Below, piece by piece: positions 10,851-23,400 of a stretch of DNA of 64,000 bases. Source of the stretch: Lepus europaeus (Eukaryota > Chordata > Mammalia > Lagomorpha > Leporidae); NCBI RefSeq assembly GCF_033115175.1, contig NC_084836.1, forward strand, positions 69,921,297 through 69,985,296. Direction: 5' to 3'. The notes under the pieces were generated by a model. It saw nothing but the letters and a program-made list of their open reading frames with translations, was not told the origin of the DNA and ran no database searches. The position numbers were made by a program, and so were the translations under genes. How positions within the stretch are numbered: position 1 is the first letter of the stretch; every line of letters starts with the position of its first letter.

Positions 10851-11237
10851 TTAAAAATACTTTTTAAAAACCCATTTTTTATAAAATGGAATACACATCC
10901 TTAGCTCGAAGGCCGTACAAAAATTGACAGCAGTTAGAATTTGGTCATAGGGCCATAGCTTGCTGACTTCAGCATTACCTTCCTGGGTTGATGGGAGTTT
11001 CCTGTTGACCAGATACACTTGCAATTTTACTGTCAAGTGAACTGGAAAGAGTTTTCTCACCAGCCTTGCTTCGCATCCAACACTTTGTACCACCCCGCAG
11101 GCCTGGAGAGGAGGGAGCTCTGCTTCATGTTTCTATGGCAGGGGTAGCCCCTCTCTACTTAGACTGTAGACTGAAGAAGGGCTGTCGTTCACAGGCACAG
11201 GCAGTGCTGTGAAGGGTTTGAGCTTTTTGTTAACAAA
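10851..11237 (-). other. transduced single-copy-looking DNA
   Basis: Part of the DNA carried 3' of the L1. An open minus-strand frame of 80 codons (10851-11093) resembles nothing I recognise and has no splice context. The segment could instead be part of another gene's 3' region. Confidence 0.4.
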
Positions 11238-11877
11238 AAAAATTTTCTTTAATAAATATAAATTTCAAAAGTACAACTTATGGATTATAGCGGTGCTTCC
11301 CCCCATAACCACCCTCCCCCCCATAAACCATCCCATCTCCCACTCCCTCTCCCATCCCATTCTTCGTTGATTCATTTTCAGTTATCGTTATATACAGAAG
11401 ATCAACTCTATACTAAGTAAAGAGTTCAACAGTTTGCACCCACACAGAAATACAAAGTGTAAAGTATTGTTTGAGTACTAGTTATACCATTAATTCACAT
11501 AGTACAACACATTAAGGACAGAGATCCTACATGAGGAGTAAGTGCACAGTGACTCCTGTTGTTGATTTAACAATTGACACTCTTATTTGTGACGTCAGCG
11601 ATCACCCAAAGTTCTTGTCATGAGCTGCCAAGGCTATGGAAGCATTTTGAGTTCGCCAACTCCAATCTTATTTAGACAAGGCCATAGTCAAAGTGGAAGT
11701 TCTCTCCTCCCTTCAGAGAAAGATACCTCTTTCTTTGATGACCCGTTCTCTCCACCGATATCTCACTCACAGAGATCTTTCATTTAGGTAATTCTTTGCC
11801 AGAGTATGTCGGCTTTCCATGCCTGAAGTGCTCTCATGGGCTTTTTAGCCAGATCCGAATCTGGCAGCTCCACTTTT

Positions 11878-12120
11878 GATCCATTCCGGCACCTGGCAAT
11901 CAACGGAGATGGCCTAAGTGCTTGGGCCCTGTCATCCATGTCAGAGACCTGAATAGCCTTCCCAGGAGCCTGGCTTCAACCTGGCTCAGCTCTAGCCATT
12001 GCACTGTGGGAGTGAACCAGCAAACGGAGGATTTCTATGTGTGTGAGTCTCTCTCCCTTTCTTTCTCTCTCTCATCCCTTCCTCTCTGTAATAATCCCTT
12101 TCAAATAAATAAATCTTTTT
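11878..12120 (+). mobile_element. old SINE, plus, right part of the split copy
   Basis: Continues the SINE at 9773-9864: 'gatccattccggcacctgg' to 'cctttcaaataaataaatc'. Confidence 0.85.
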
Positions 12121-12224
12121 TTAAAAAGTCAAAGTTATTTGAAATGTTTTTAAATTAAAAAATAAAAGAATTTCATTTTGTTGCAAGAAATTTTGAGTAA
12201 TGGCATCAGAAAATACCAGAATAG

Positions 12225-12560
12225 TGGCCAGCATTGTGGCACAGTGAGTTAAGCTGCAACTTGTGACACCAGCATTGCATTTGAGCCTTGGTTTGAGTCC
12301 CAAATCTTCTGATCCAGCTCCTTACTATTGTGTCTGGAAAAGCAGAAGAAGATGTCCCAACTGCTTGAGCCATTGACACCCACCTGAGAGATCCAGATGG
12401 AGTTCCTGTCTCTGGCTTCAACCTGGTCCAGCCATAAGCATTGTAGCCATTTGGAGAGAACACCAGCAGAAGAAAGATGTGTGTGGGGTGTGTGTGTGTG
12501 TGTGTGTGTGTGTTTCCCTCTCTGCATATAACTGTACCTTTCAAATAAATAAGATAAAAC
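12225..12560 (+). mobile_element. old CSINE-related SINE, plus
   Basis: 'ggccagcattgtggcacagt' head, a (GT)n run at about 12480-12513 replacing part of the pyrimidine tract, and tail 'cctttcaaataaataagat'. Confidence 0.85.
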
Positions 12561-12915
12561 TAAATATCATTTTTTTAAAAAAGGGAAACACTAGGCAACT
12601 TGCCAAAGGGATTGATTGGGATTTAAATACCCAATATTGAAGCAGTACTCACATTTTGATACCCACTTCCCTGGAGTTTAGGAGCTAACCCCGAGAGACT
12701 CCTTTAAATCTGATTCACAAGTCCTATTGCCCAACCTCCTATTTCAAACCTGTTTTAACTTTTTTTAAGAGAAAAGCCTCAGAATACTAGCAAGTGAAAG
12801 ATAACTATACTCACATGCCTGAATACTACTATTTATTGAGAAGTTACCCAATATTATGAGGCTATACGGTTATACTTATTTTTATGCACAAAAATAATGT
12901 TTTACTCTCTTCAAG
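12561..12915. other. intron 2 end, nothing recognised
   Basis: AT-rich intronic sequence leading to the exon 3 acceptor. A decayed reverse SINE may lie at 12590-12690. Confidence 0.4.
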
Positions 12916-13086
12916 ATGCTATTTTGTCTGACATAACTGCAACTGATATTGAAGAGCACTACCACTGGATAGTACAAATGGAGCTGTTTCCAGACACACT
13001 GAGAGCTATTGAAAACAATGTCAATATACTATGTAGAATTAGTACATCTTTCCTTGAAGAAAAGAAGAAACACAAGAAAAAAATGT
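12916..13086 (+). CDS. FAM186A: FAM186A coding exon 3 (residues 134-191)
   Basis: Acceptor 'ttactctcttcaag' ending at 12915 and donor gtaagt at 13087. The first two bases complete the split Asn codon; the last base (t) starts a Leu codon finished by exon 4. The product reads AILSDITATDIEEHYHWIVQMEL...RISTSFLEEKKKHKKKM, matching the conserved N-terminal region of FAM186A, which is helical and lysine-rich at its end. The frame in other phases is closed, and phase continuity with both neighbours supports the call. Confidence 0.93.
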
Positions 13087-13119
13087 GTAAGTGTGTTTTA
13101 TAATTTTGCAAAGAGTTTT

Positions 13120-14585
13120 ATCTTTTCCAAAATGAAATTTTGTTGAGGTATAATTGTGTATCATAAAACTCATACATATTAAATGTTGGATTGAATTATT
13201 TTCACTAAATTTAGAGTTCTGTTGATCATCATAATCCGATTTTAGAACATTTTCACTATTCCTTGTGTTCTTTTGCAACCAGTCTTCATTCTCATTCATT
13301 TCTCCAACCACCCACTAATCTATTTTCTGTCTCAAAATTTGTTCTTTATGGATATTTCATATAAATAGAATAATTAGGTCACTTATGTCTGCCTTCTTTC
13401 AATTAGCATGTTTCTGAGGTTCAGTCATGTTATAAGATATATCAGTAGTTTTTTCCTTTCTATTACTGATTGTATATAGCTGTCTACATAGATCACATTT
13501 TTAGACCCATTCACCAGTTTGTAGATACTTGGACTATTTCACTCTTTGGCCTTTATGAATAATGTTGCTATAAGTGAATATGGGTAAATCTTTATGTGGA
13601 TATATGCTTTCACTTATTTGGGGCACACATCCCTGACTAGAACTGCTGAGTCATCTGATCAATTTAGTTTAAACATTTAAAGAAACCATCAACTGTTCCA
13701 AAGTGACTTCACCATTTTACATTGCCACCAGCAATGCATGAGAGGTCAGCTTCTCCACCTGCTCAGCAACACTGTTACTGCCTCTCTTTTCTACTTTGAT
13801 TGTTCTGCTGGACCCAAAGTGGTATCTCACTGTGGTTTTAGTTTGCATTTCCCTAGTGTAAGCAGTACAGATGATGTTGTACATATTTTCATGTGCTTGT
13901 TAGTCATTCCTATATATGTTTGATGAATTGTTGAGTCAAATACAAGCTCATTCTTGTTACTGAGTTTGAAAATTTCTTTATATTTCTGGATGTAAGTCCT
14001 TTATCAGAAAAGTGATTTGTGAATCAGACTGCAAAGGGTTTTTGGTGCCTTATAGCCCAAAAGTATTTGCTTTTGGTGAAGTCCAATCAATCTACCAGTG
14101 ATTTCTTTCATGAATTGTGATTATAGCATTGTATTTAGAACTCATATCAGTCAGGACTCAATGAAGTGAAGCAGAACTAATAGATTATATATAATCCATA
14201 TGCATATTCCATGATTGGGGAATATATTTTGTATGACTTCAATTCTTTTAAATTTATTAAGACTTGTTTTCAAGCTAACTATATGGTCTATCCCAGAGAA
14301 TGGTCCATGCATACTTGAAAATAATGTATGTTCTGCTCTTGTTGTGTAGAGTGTCCCAAAATTGGTCTACAGTGTTCAAGGCTTCTAAATATTTCCTGAT
14401 TTCATATTTTTTTGAGCCCATTATTTGGATGAGAAAATGAATACCCCAACTATGATTTCTGAACTATCTATGTCTCTTTTATATTTTGTCAGTTTTTACT
14501 TTGTGTATTTCAGGGCTTGGTTGTATATGCTTGTAATCATAAAAGTTTAGTGAAAGACTGACAGGTTATTATGGTAAAATGTCCC
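13120..14585 (-). mobile_element. old L1 (L1M-type) 3' half, minus
   Basis: Plus-strand text such as 'accattttacattgccacc' and 'gtttgcatttccctagtg' is the reverse of conserved L1 ORF2 C-terminal/3'UTR sequence. Many substitutions, no open frame. The same element resumes at 19812 after the nested younger L1. Confidence 0.8.
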
Positions 14586-16743
14586 TCACTATCTCTATAA
14601 ATACTATTTTTATTTTATTTAAGGTACACAAATTTAATTTATTTCATACATACTAATTCAGGAACATAGTGATACTCCTCACTCTTCCCTCCCTCCCATC
14701 CACACTCCTAGCCTTCTTCCTCCTCCCTCTCCTATTCCCACTCTTAATTTTTATAAATGTCTATTTTCAGTTTACTTTATACTCATAAATTTAACCTACA
14801 CTAAGTAAAGAGTTCAACAAATAGTATGAACAGAAAACACTGTTCATCAACAGTCAAGACAGGGTTGTAAACCATCATTGAATCTCAAAATGTCAACTTC
14901 ACTCCTATACATGACCTTTTAGGTACTTGATTATTTACTACAGATCAGGGAAAACATATGGTATTTGTCTTTGGGGGACTGGCTTATTTCACTAAGTACC
15001 ATGGTTTCCAGTTGTGTCCGTTTTGTTCCAAAAGACAGAATTTCATTTTTTGTGCTGAGTAGTATTCCACAATGTATATATACCATAATTTCTTTATCCA
15101 GTCATTAGTAGATGGACATCTGGGTTGATTCCATATCTTAGCTATTGTGAATTGAGCTGCAATAAACATGGGGGTACAGATCACTCTTTCATGTGTTGAT
15201 TTTATTTCCTTTGTGTAAATTCTCAGGAGTGGGATGGCTGGGTCATATGCTAGGTTTGTATACAGATTCTTGCAGTATCTCCATACTGTCTTCCACAGTG
15301 GGTAGACCATTTTACATTCCCACCAATAATAGATTATGGCACCTTTTCTCCCACATCCTCACCACCATTTGCTGTTTATTGATTTCTGTATGAAATCCAT
15401 TCTACCTGGAGTGAGGTGAAACCTCATTGTGGTTTTGATTTGCATTTCCCTGATGGCTAGTGATCCTGAGAAGTTTTCCAAGTGTCTGTTGGCCATTTGG
15501 ATCTCCTTTTTTTGAAAAATACCTCTTGAGCTTTGCCAATTTCTTAACTGGATTGTTTGTTTTGTTGTTGTTGAGTTTCTCAAGCTCTTTATAGATTCTG
15601 GATATTAATCCTTTATCAATTGCATAGTTTGCAAATATGTTCTCCCATTCTGTCAGTTGCCTCTTCACTTTACTGAGTGTTTTTTGGCTGTGCAGAAGAT
15701 TCTCAACATGATGTAATCCCATTTGTCAATTTTGGCTTTGATTGCCTGTGCTTCTGGGGTCTTTTCCAAGAAATCTTTACCTATGCCTAGTAATTTATAG
15801 ATATCAGGTCATAGATGTAGGTCTTTGATCCATTTTGAGCAGATTTCTGTATAAGGTGAAAGGTAGCAGTCTTGTTTCATACTTCTGCATGTGGATAACG
15901 AGTTTTCCCAGCACCATTTGTTGAAAAGACTGTCCTTGCTCTAGGGATTGATTTTAGCTCCTTTATCAAATTTAAGTTGGTTGTAGATGCATGGATTGAT
16001 TTTGGGAGTTTCTATTCTGTTCTATTGGCCTATATGTCTTTTTTCTGACAGTCTCACGCTGTTTTGTTTACAATCATCTCATTTTCAAATATGGATAGTT
16101 TGACTTCCTCCTTTATAATTTTTATCCCTTTGATTTCTTTATCTTGCCTAATGGCACTGGATAGAACTTCTAGAACCATATTGAACAGCAATGGTGAGAG
16201 TGGGCATCTTTGTCAAGTTCCAGACCTCAGTGGGATTTCTTCCAAATTTTCGCCATTCAATAAGAAGCTGGCTGTGAGTTTCTCATAAATTTTTTATTGT
16301 GTTGAGGAATGTTCCAATTTACTTAAGGTTTTCACTATGAAAGGTTGCTGCATTTTATCAAATGCTTTTTCTGCATCTATTGAAAAAAATCATATTTTTG
16401 TTTTTCAATTTGTTAATGTGAAGTATCACATTTATTGATTTGCGAATGTTGAATTATCTCTGTATACCAGCGATAAATCCCACTTAGTCTGAGTGAATAA
16501 TATTTCTCATGTGTTGTTGGATTTGATTAACAAGTATTTTGTTGAGGACTTTTGCATCTATGTTCATCAGGGAAATTGGTCTGTTGTTCTCTTTGTTGCG
16601 TGCTTATCTGTTTTAGGAATTAGGGTGATGCTGACTTCCTAGAAGGAGTTTGAGAGAATTCCTTCCCTTTCAATAGTTTTGAATAGCTTGAGAAGAATTG
16701 GAATTAGTTCTTCTTTAAAAGTCTGTTAGAATTCAGCAGTGAA

Positions 16744-17054
16744 GGGCCGGTGCCCTGGCTCACTTGGTTAATCCTCCACCTGTGGCACTGGCATCCCATA
16801 TGGGTGCTGGGTTCTAGTCCTGGTTGCTCCTCGTCCAGTCCAGCTCTCTGCTATGGCCTGGAAAGGCAGTGGAGGATGGCCCAAGTGCTTGGGTCTCTGC
16901 ACCTGCACGGGAGACCAGGAGGAAGTTCCTGGCTTCTGGCTTCAGATTGGCACAGCTCTGGCCGTAGTGGCCATTTGGGGGGTGAACCAACAGAAGGAGG
17001 ACCTTTCTCTCTGTCTCTCTCTCACTGTCTAACTCTATCTGTCAAACAAAAGAA
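16744..17054 (+). mobile_element. CSINE, plus, inside L1 ORF2
   Basis: Head 'gggccggtgccctggctcac', tail 'ctatctgtcaaacaaaag'. Target duplication 'agaattcagcagtgaa' at 16728-16743 and 17055-17070. Confidence 0.95.
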
Positions 17055-17300
17055 AGAATTCAGCAGTGAAGACATCTGGTCCTAGGCTTTCCTTTGTTGA
17101 GAAGGACTTTATTACTGATTCAATCTTCATCTTGGTTACTGATTTGCTTATTTTTCTATGTCTTCATGACTTAATTTTGGTAGATTTTATGTGTCCAGGA
17201 AGCTATCTATTTCTTCTAGATTTCCTGATTTATTGGCAATCAGCTTTTTGTAGTAATTCATGATGATTCTTTTTATTTCTGTGGTATCTGCTGTTACAGT

Positions 17301-17302
<2 letters not shown>

Positions 17303-17332
<30 letters not shown>

Positions 17333-17664
17333 TTGACAGGCAGAGTGGACAGTGAGAGAGAGGGAGACAGAGAGAAAGGTCTCCCTTTTCTGTTGGTTCA
17401 CCCTCCAATGGCCGCTGTGGCCAGCGCGCTGCAGCTGGCGCACCGTGCTGATCCGAAGCCAGGAGCCAGGTGCTTCCTCCTGGTCTCCCATGCGGGTGCA
17501 GGGCCCAAGCACTTGGGCCATCCTCCACTGCACTCCTGGGCCAGAGCACAGAGCTGGACAGGAAGAGGAGCAACCAGGACAGAATCTGATGCCCCAACCC
17601 GGACTAGAACCCGGTGTGCCGGCGCCACAGGCAGAGGATTAGCCTATTGAGCCACGGCACTGGC
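17303..17664 (-). mobile_element. CSINE, minus, (TTTC)n tail, inside L1 ORF2
   Basis: (TTTC)n at 17301-17334 then a reverse CSINE with the extra 'gcgcgctgcagctggcgcac' head-side segment. Target duplication 'tacagttc' at 17295-17302 and 17665-17672. Confidence 0.95.
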
Positions 17665-19343
17665 TACAGTTCCTTTTTCATCTCTGATTTTATTGATTTG
17701 AGTCTTCTCCCTCTTTTTTTCTTTAGTCAGGTCAATGGCGTACCAACTTTATTTTTTCAAAAAATCAGCTCTTCATTTCACTGATCTTTTGTATTGTTTT
17801 TATTTGGATTTTGTTATTTGTTCTCTAATGTTAATTATTTCTGTCCTCCTCCTCTTTGATTTTAAGTACTCCTATGATTAATCTTTTGAATTCTGAATCA
17901 GGCATTCCACCAATGTCTTCATCTTCATATTCTAATATTGACCCCTTGTGGGAGGGTGGTCATGTTGTCTTCCTTATTCTTGTTTCTTGATTTTTTTCAT
18001 TTATTTTTAGACATTTGGGAAGATACTTGTTTGTTTTTCCTCTGATGGCTTTTATCTTTGAACTATGCCTCTGTGGCTTAGTGGACTGTGTGCTCTTTCA
18101 GTAAATACTCAGAGGTGTGTGTTGGATGTGGCCAAGGTGCTCTGTCTCACGCTCCAAGGTGGGCAAGTATCCAGGGTGACACCCAAGTTGGGCATGGTAG
18201 ATCTCTTGTTAGCAGGAAGGAGGCTAGAAGCACCTCTTTTGGTGTAATCACACCCTCACCTCCTCTCTTCCAACCTGATCAATGCCCAGATGTTAGCCCA
18301 CTATTGGTGCAATACTCATCCATGCTGCTACATGAACCACACAAAGGATCTGTGAAGACTTCAAGGTGAGACATTTTAATGTCCCACTCCAGGCAATCAG
18401 AGAGCTCTGAGCATGCGGAGCTAAACACAGTGATAGCCCAGAGACCCCGCTACAATCTGCTACCTCTTGTGCAGTCACCGAGATCCCACAGTCTCAGCAC
18501 ACAGGACTTCCACAGGCATGGGGTACAGAGGATCCACTCCACCCCACTAGCCTGTCCCATCCACAGAGAGGCTGAAACATTCCCAAAGACAGCTGTTTGT
18601 TGGTCCTCAGCTTAGGCAGCTTGAGCCCCAGAGCCTAGGACATGTTGAGAGGCTGGGGGCTCCTCACAGTCCTACCTGGGTACCCAGCCCCCTGTCAATC
18701 CTCCAAACCAGAATCAAAGTCAATGGGACTGCATATTTTTTCCCTCTGATAAAATCCCTGGATCACACACAGGCAAGGAGCTGCCAGCCACAGCCCCTCC
18801 TTGTTTCACAATGGTGCCTTCTCCTCAGTGCTTGCAGGGTGTGCGCAAGAGCCTCTGCGGTACTGATGCCAGAATGGCTCCTTCTCTCTGCCCATTGCCA
18901 GGTGCTGCACACAGCTGCTGCCACTGCTACTGCTGTCAAGATGGCGTCTTGCCCCCTGCAGTTGCTGGGCATGCACACAAGAGATGCCACAGCTGCTACC
19001 TATGTCCAAAATGGCGCCTGCTGTCTCTCTGCCAGTAGCCGAGTGCCATTATTAGGGGTAGGAAGAGAAATAAACATGCCCCCTTTTTACACTGAGTTAG
19101 CAGGTACCCTGCCCCCCTCAAAGCTCCAGGCTGGACTCAAACACAGTATAGTCCGCCAGACTTTCCCACCAGCTATATCACCTGTGGCATGGGCTCCTGT
19201 GGTCTGATCTCACTTTGTTCTCCAATACTGGCACTTTCTCCAGCTCAGGGCTGCTAGGGCCATGTGTTGTTTTCGTGCTCTTTGCTGCATGCCCATACCT
19301 TCCACACAGATCCATGGCATCCCTCTTCCTTCCATAGAATTTT

Positions 19344-19682
19344 TATTTATTTATTTATTTATTTTTGACAGGCAGAGTGGACAGTGAGAGAGAGAGAGAC
19401 AGAGAGAAAGGTCTTCCTTTGCCGTTGGTTCACCCTCCAATGGCCGCTGCAGCCGGCGCACCACGCTGATCCGAAGCCAGGAGCCAGGTGCTTCTCCTGG
19501 TCTCCCATGGGGTGCAGGGCCCAAGCACTTGGGCCATCCTCCACTGCCTTCCCGGGCCATAGCAGAGAGCTGGCCTGGAAGAGGGGCAACTGGGATAGAA
19601 TCCGGCGCCCCGACCGGGACTAGAACCTGGTGTGCCAGCGCCGCTAGGCGGAGGATTAGCCTGTTGAGCCACGGCGCCGGCC
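19344..19682 (-). mobile_element. CSINE, minus, (TTTA)n tail, inside L1 5'UTR
   Basis: (ATTT)n tail at 19344-19366, canonical body. Target duplication 'ccatagaatttt' at 19332-19343 and 19683-19694. Confidence 0.95.
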
Positions 19683-19811
19683 CCATAGAATTTTGACTGC
19701 AGTTTTTCTCTAACTCTCACCTTGAGAATGCACTTTCTCTAAGTTTTTTCTTACTAATTCCCTCTAACCTGGAGCAGTATGCCCTGTCCCTATCCTGCCA
19801 TCTTGGAATCC

Positions 19812-19975
19812 TCCTAGAACTGTTATTTTTATATTAAAGTCTATTTTGTCATATACTAGTATAGTCTTCTCAGCTCCCATGTTGTTACTGTCTTCAAAGT
19901 GTATCATTTTCTGTCATTTTACTTTCAATCTGTTTGTGTATTTGAATCCAAGGTGTATCACTTGTAGTCGGACCT
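19812..19975 (-). mobile_element. old L1, minus, continuation of 13120-14585
   Basis: 'aaagtctattttgtcatata' and 'ctttcaatctgtttgtgtat' followed by 'aaggtgtatcacttgtag' are the reverse of conserved old L1 ORF2 sequence, contiguous in L1 order with the segment left of 14585. Confidence 0.8.
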
Positions 19976-20488
19976 TTCTGGGACTTTTTTTCTTTGGACA
20001 CACATCTGACAATCCAGGTCTCCCTCACAAGTGGCAGGGACTCAAATATTCGAGTCATTGCTCTTTGGGGGAAACTTTGCTCTGTTTCTCATTCAGCCAT
20101 TCTGTAAATTCCATTAAATGTCTGTCTTTTATCTGTTTCTTTATGAATCTTTCAATAAACAAAAGGTAGAAAAGAGGAACAAGAACACAAGAGAGAAAAA
20201 TGAAAGCACCAAGCATACCAAAAGTCAAGGGAAGTTTGGGCTTACATTATATGTCATCCTGAAGTTGTGAATGAGAATTAAGGTCATGGCTGTGTTCATA
20301 TCCTTAACTCTAGAAGTAGAAGTTCTAGATTATTGTAGAAAAGCAGTCATTCTTTTAAAAACAGAAAAATGTTTTCTGATCAATCTTCAACCAATAGTTA
20401 TCTGTTAGTCTAAATTCTTTAAGCACAGAGTATAGCACAGAAGGATAAATGCAATCTCATTGTTTTGTTTTGTGTTTTTTTCTCCCAG
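19976..20488. other. intron 3 end with a SINE remnant
   Basis: 20005-20085 resembles a decayed reverse SINE ('ccaggtctccctcacaagtgg', 'ggactcaaatattcgagtc'). The rest up to the exon 4 acceptor is unremarkable AT-rich DNA, with a T-rich polypyrimidine tract at 20470-20486. Confidence 0.5.
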
Positions 20489-23400
20489 TGTCAAGAGGTG
20501 CTCTATGGAAAACTTGGAAAGAAAGAGCTATAAAACGACCTGCAACAACCCATGCTTTAAGACCAGATCAGATGATTGCTGACCAATTTGCAATAAATAC
20601 AAAAGTTTCAGAAATTCAAAATATGCTGCAGGAACTCATAGGCACTGGAATATTCAACAAATTAGAAAACACTGCTATTAAATACATATCATCAACAATA
20701 CTAAATCTTTTAAAAGCCTTGACTGTCGTAAATGATGAATTAAAAATTATTAACATCCGAAGTGGTAGCATATTTACAGAGATATATGAAACAGAAAAAG
20801 AGCTGTCCCTAAAGATGATTCAAGACCTGAGTCAACAAAATGAGATACTTCAACAAAAATTGCAAGAGGCAGAAGAAAACTATGAACAACTCATTCAATT
20901 CAAAGGTATTACAGACCGCCAAGAACATACACCACTACCTGTATCCACAGCCATTATCAAAGATGATGACATGGAGGACAGTATGGATAATATTTTATAC
21001 AAAGAATTTGAAAGCATGGTTGATGAGTTCAAAATAAAAGATAAGAAAGCCCTTGGGAAAAAGTGGTTCTCCAAGCTTTCACATACAGCCCCAGATGATA
21101 TGACTCCAGATGTAACTGCACAGCATCTTGTACCTGAAGAAAGACAGAAAAGAGCTTCTAGGATTTCTGAAGAAATTACTGAGGATAAAATGCCACTGAA
21201 GAAAGATGATGTCTCTCAGAAAGATGGGGCTGGTCGGTACCAACCACAGCAAAGAAAGTATACAAAAAGCCCTCACGTAGAGGAGACCTCTGGGTCAAAG
21301 CTGCAGGAGGATGTCGGTGAGGATATAGGATTAGAGGCCAAACCTAATCAGTACTCCACATTACATGTGCCAGAAAAGAAGAGAAAAGAAATAAAACTAT
21401 CTTCTGAAATCAAATCAAAGTCAGCCACTGAATCAAAAAGTCAACACTTCCTTCCCACTGAGACAAAGAGCCGGGATGGCAAAAGTAGAACAAGTGGTAT
21501 GCAAGAGAAACCCAGAAAACTCAAAACCAAATCTTTAGTAGACAAGAGTTCAGTTTTGCTAGAGGACACTGAGTCAATAGACAAACAGAGGAAAAGTGAA
21601 AGTGACAGCTTATCGGAGTCACTCAGTATGACCCAGGTGAAACACACATCTATGCCACTTAAAGCTGAGACCGAAGGAAAGACACAGCAAACCTCTTCAG
21701 GAACTACCATAAGCAAAGAAGGAAAAACTAAAGGAAAAGAAACGCTAACCAAGTCTAAACTTGATAAATCGCACTCAAGGACAGCTAAAGTGACTCCAGA
21801 AACTATCCAAGATCTAGGAGCTTCGGAGAGCAAAAGTGAACGGAGTCATGTAGAAGCATTTCAGAAAGCCATAATGAATTTCTTAAAAGAGAAAATTAAT
21901 AACATACAAAAGCCCTCTGATAGAAGCACCATGCTGAAAGAGGAGGAAGAGGAGGGGGAGAAGGAGGAGTTATTAGAAACAGCAGAAATTGAACAATTGG
22001 GGATCATAAAAGGAAAGATAGAGGAATATTTCAAAAATGTAACTGAAATTGTTACTAACATCCTGAGGAAATATCAGGTTTCAAAGAAGGAAGAACAGGT
22101 TGAAGAGAAACCTACGAAAGAAAAAAAGGAAGCTTCGTTTAAACCGGCATTGCATTATCAGAAGTCATCAATTACTACTGCACAGTCTGAAATTAGCACC
22201 TTCCTCTCCAATGAGGGTGTAGATCCCACAATTACAAATTTAATACAAGTGGTTTTAACTGAAATGGAGAGTGGAAGAGATGCTACAGCTCTCCCCAAAG
22301 CAGCGAAAGACCATGAGAAGGAAAAACAAAAACAGGAGCAATATTTAGAAGAGGATCAAGAAAAAATATACGAAGAAGCAACTCTCCATAAGAAGGATTC
22401 TAAACAAATCCATAAGACCTGGAGGAAGAAAAAGGAATTGTTCCAGAAGGAGGAGGAAAGCCAAGGGCAGGAGCAGCAGAAGCAGGGGCAGGAGGAAGAG
22501 CTGTGGGCGGAACACCATAAGCAGAGGATTCTGAGGCAGACGGAGCAAGAGGAGCAGCACAGGGAAACGGGAAAGGAGAAGGAACGGAAGGCCAAGCAGC
22601 AGGAGGAGGCAGGGAAGCAAACCACAAAAGAGGGAGGCGTGCTCTTGGAGAGGGAGAATGAAGAGGCGATGAGCCAGGCTCCGAAGGCAGCGAGACACCC
22701 GGAGCCGAAAATGAGAGGGAAGAGAGAGAAGCAAAAGCCAAGTGGAAGGGTAGAGAGCCTGGAAAGGCAGAGGGAGAAGATGCAGGAGAAAGAATCTGAA
22801 GAGCGCTTTCGAATGGAGGCCCAGACTCCAGCGATGTTAGATGAATCCCAGTTACACCAAGGAAACAACTTCTACAGAATCTTAGAGCTTCTTCAGGGGA
22901 CAACGCACTCCATACCAAGTGGCTCTCCCACCTCCACCCAGTCCTCACCATATGCAGCCCTTCCTATTTATCCAGAGCCCCTCCCAACATACCAAACTCT
23001 CACTCCTCAGCAGGCCCAGGACCTGATGACCATTCTAGCTCCTCAACAGGTCCAGGACCTGACAACCCCTCTGATTCCCCAGCAGATCCAGGCCCTGGGG
23101 ACCACTCTGACCCCTGCACAGGTCCAGGCACTGAGAAACATTCTGTCCTCACCACGGGCTGAGGCCCTGGGGCCCACTCTGACTCCTCAACAGGTCCAGG
23201 ACCTGACAACCCCTCTGATTCCCCAGCAGATCCAGGCCCTGGGGACCACTCTGACCCCTGCACAGGTCCAGGCACTGAGAAACATTCTGTCCTCACCACG
23301 GGCTGAGGCCCTGGGGCCCACTCTGACTCCTCAACAGGTCCAGGACCTGACAACCCCTCTGATTCCCCAGCAGATCCAGGCCCTGGGGACCACTCTGACC

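Larger units (their letters stand above)
9865..11866 (-). mobile_element. L1 3' end plus 3' transduction, minus
   Basis: One insertion splitting an older SINE. Read on the minus strand it begins at 11866, contains 630 bp of L1 3'UTR (to about 11238) including the pyrimidine/purine-rich tract at 11295-11355, then continues into non-L1 DNA to a terminal poly(A) (T run at 9861-9875 on plus). The split SINE supplies an 11-bp duplication, 'gctccactttt', at 9854-9864 and 11867-11877. The L1's own end ('ttattaaagaaaa' on minus) lacks a good AATAAA, which fits read-through. Two later SINEs (9995-10300, 10511-10838) sit in the transduced part. Confidence 0.75.
14590..19811 (-). mobile_element. lagomorph L1, minus, internally deleted, SINE-interrupted
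   Basis: From left to right on plus: L1 3' end and 3'UTR (14590-14980), the C-terminal part of ORF2 (minus frame 14984-15310 with the typical DPAIPLL and YYSAQK motifs), further ORF2 to about 17860, then an abrupt passage to ORF1 N-terminal/5'UTR sequence (about 17860-19800) ending in 'tgccatcttggaatcc', the reverse of the L1 start. Most of ORF1 and the 5' half of ORF2 are missing. Three CSINEs are inserted (16744-17054, 17303-17664, 19344-19682). ORF2 has several stops and frameshifts. The element splits an older L1. Confidence 0.85.

Noticed and set aside
20449-20488. ATG at 20449 as a start for exon 4
   Set aside because: It lies in the intron 3 polypyrimidine/acceptor region. Exon 3 joins at 20489 in phase and restores the conserved junction.
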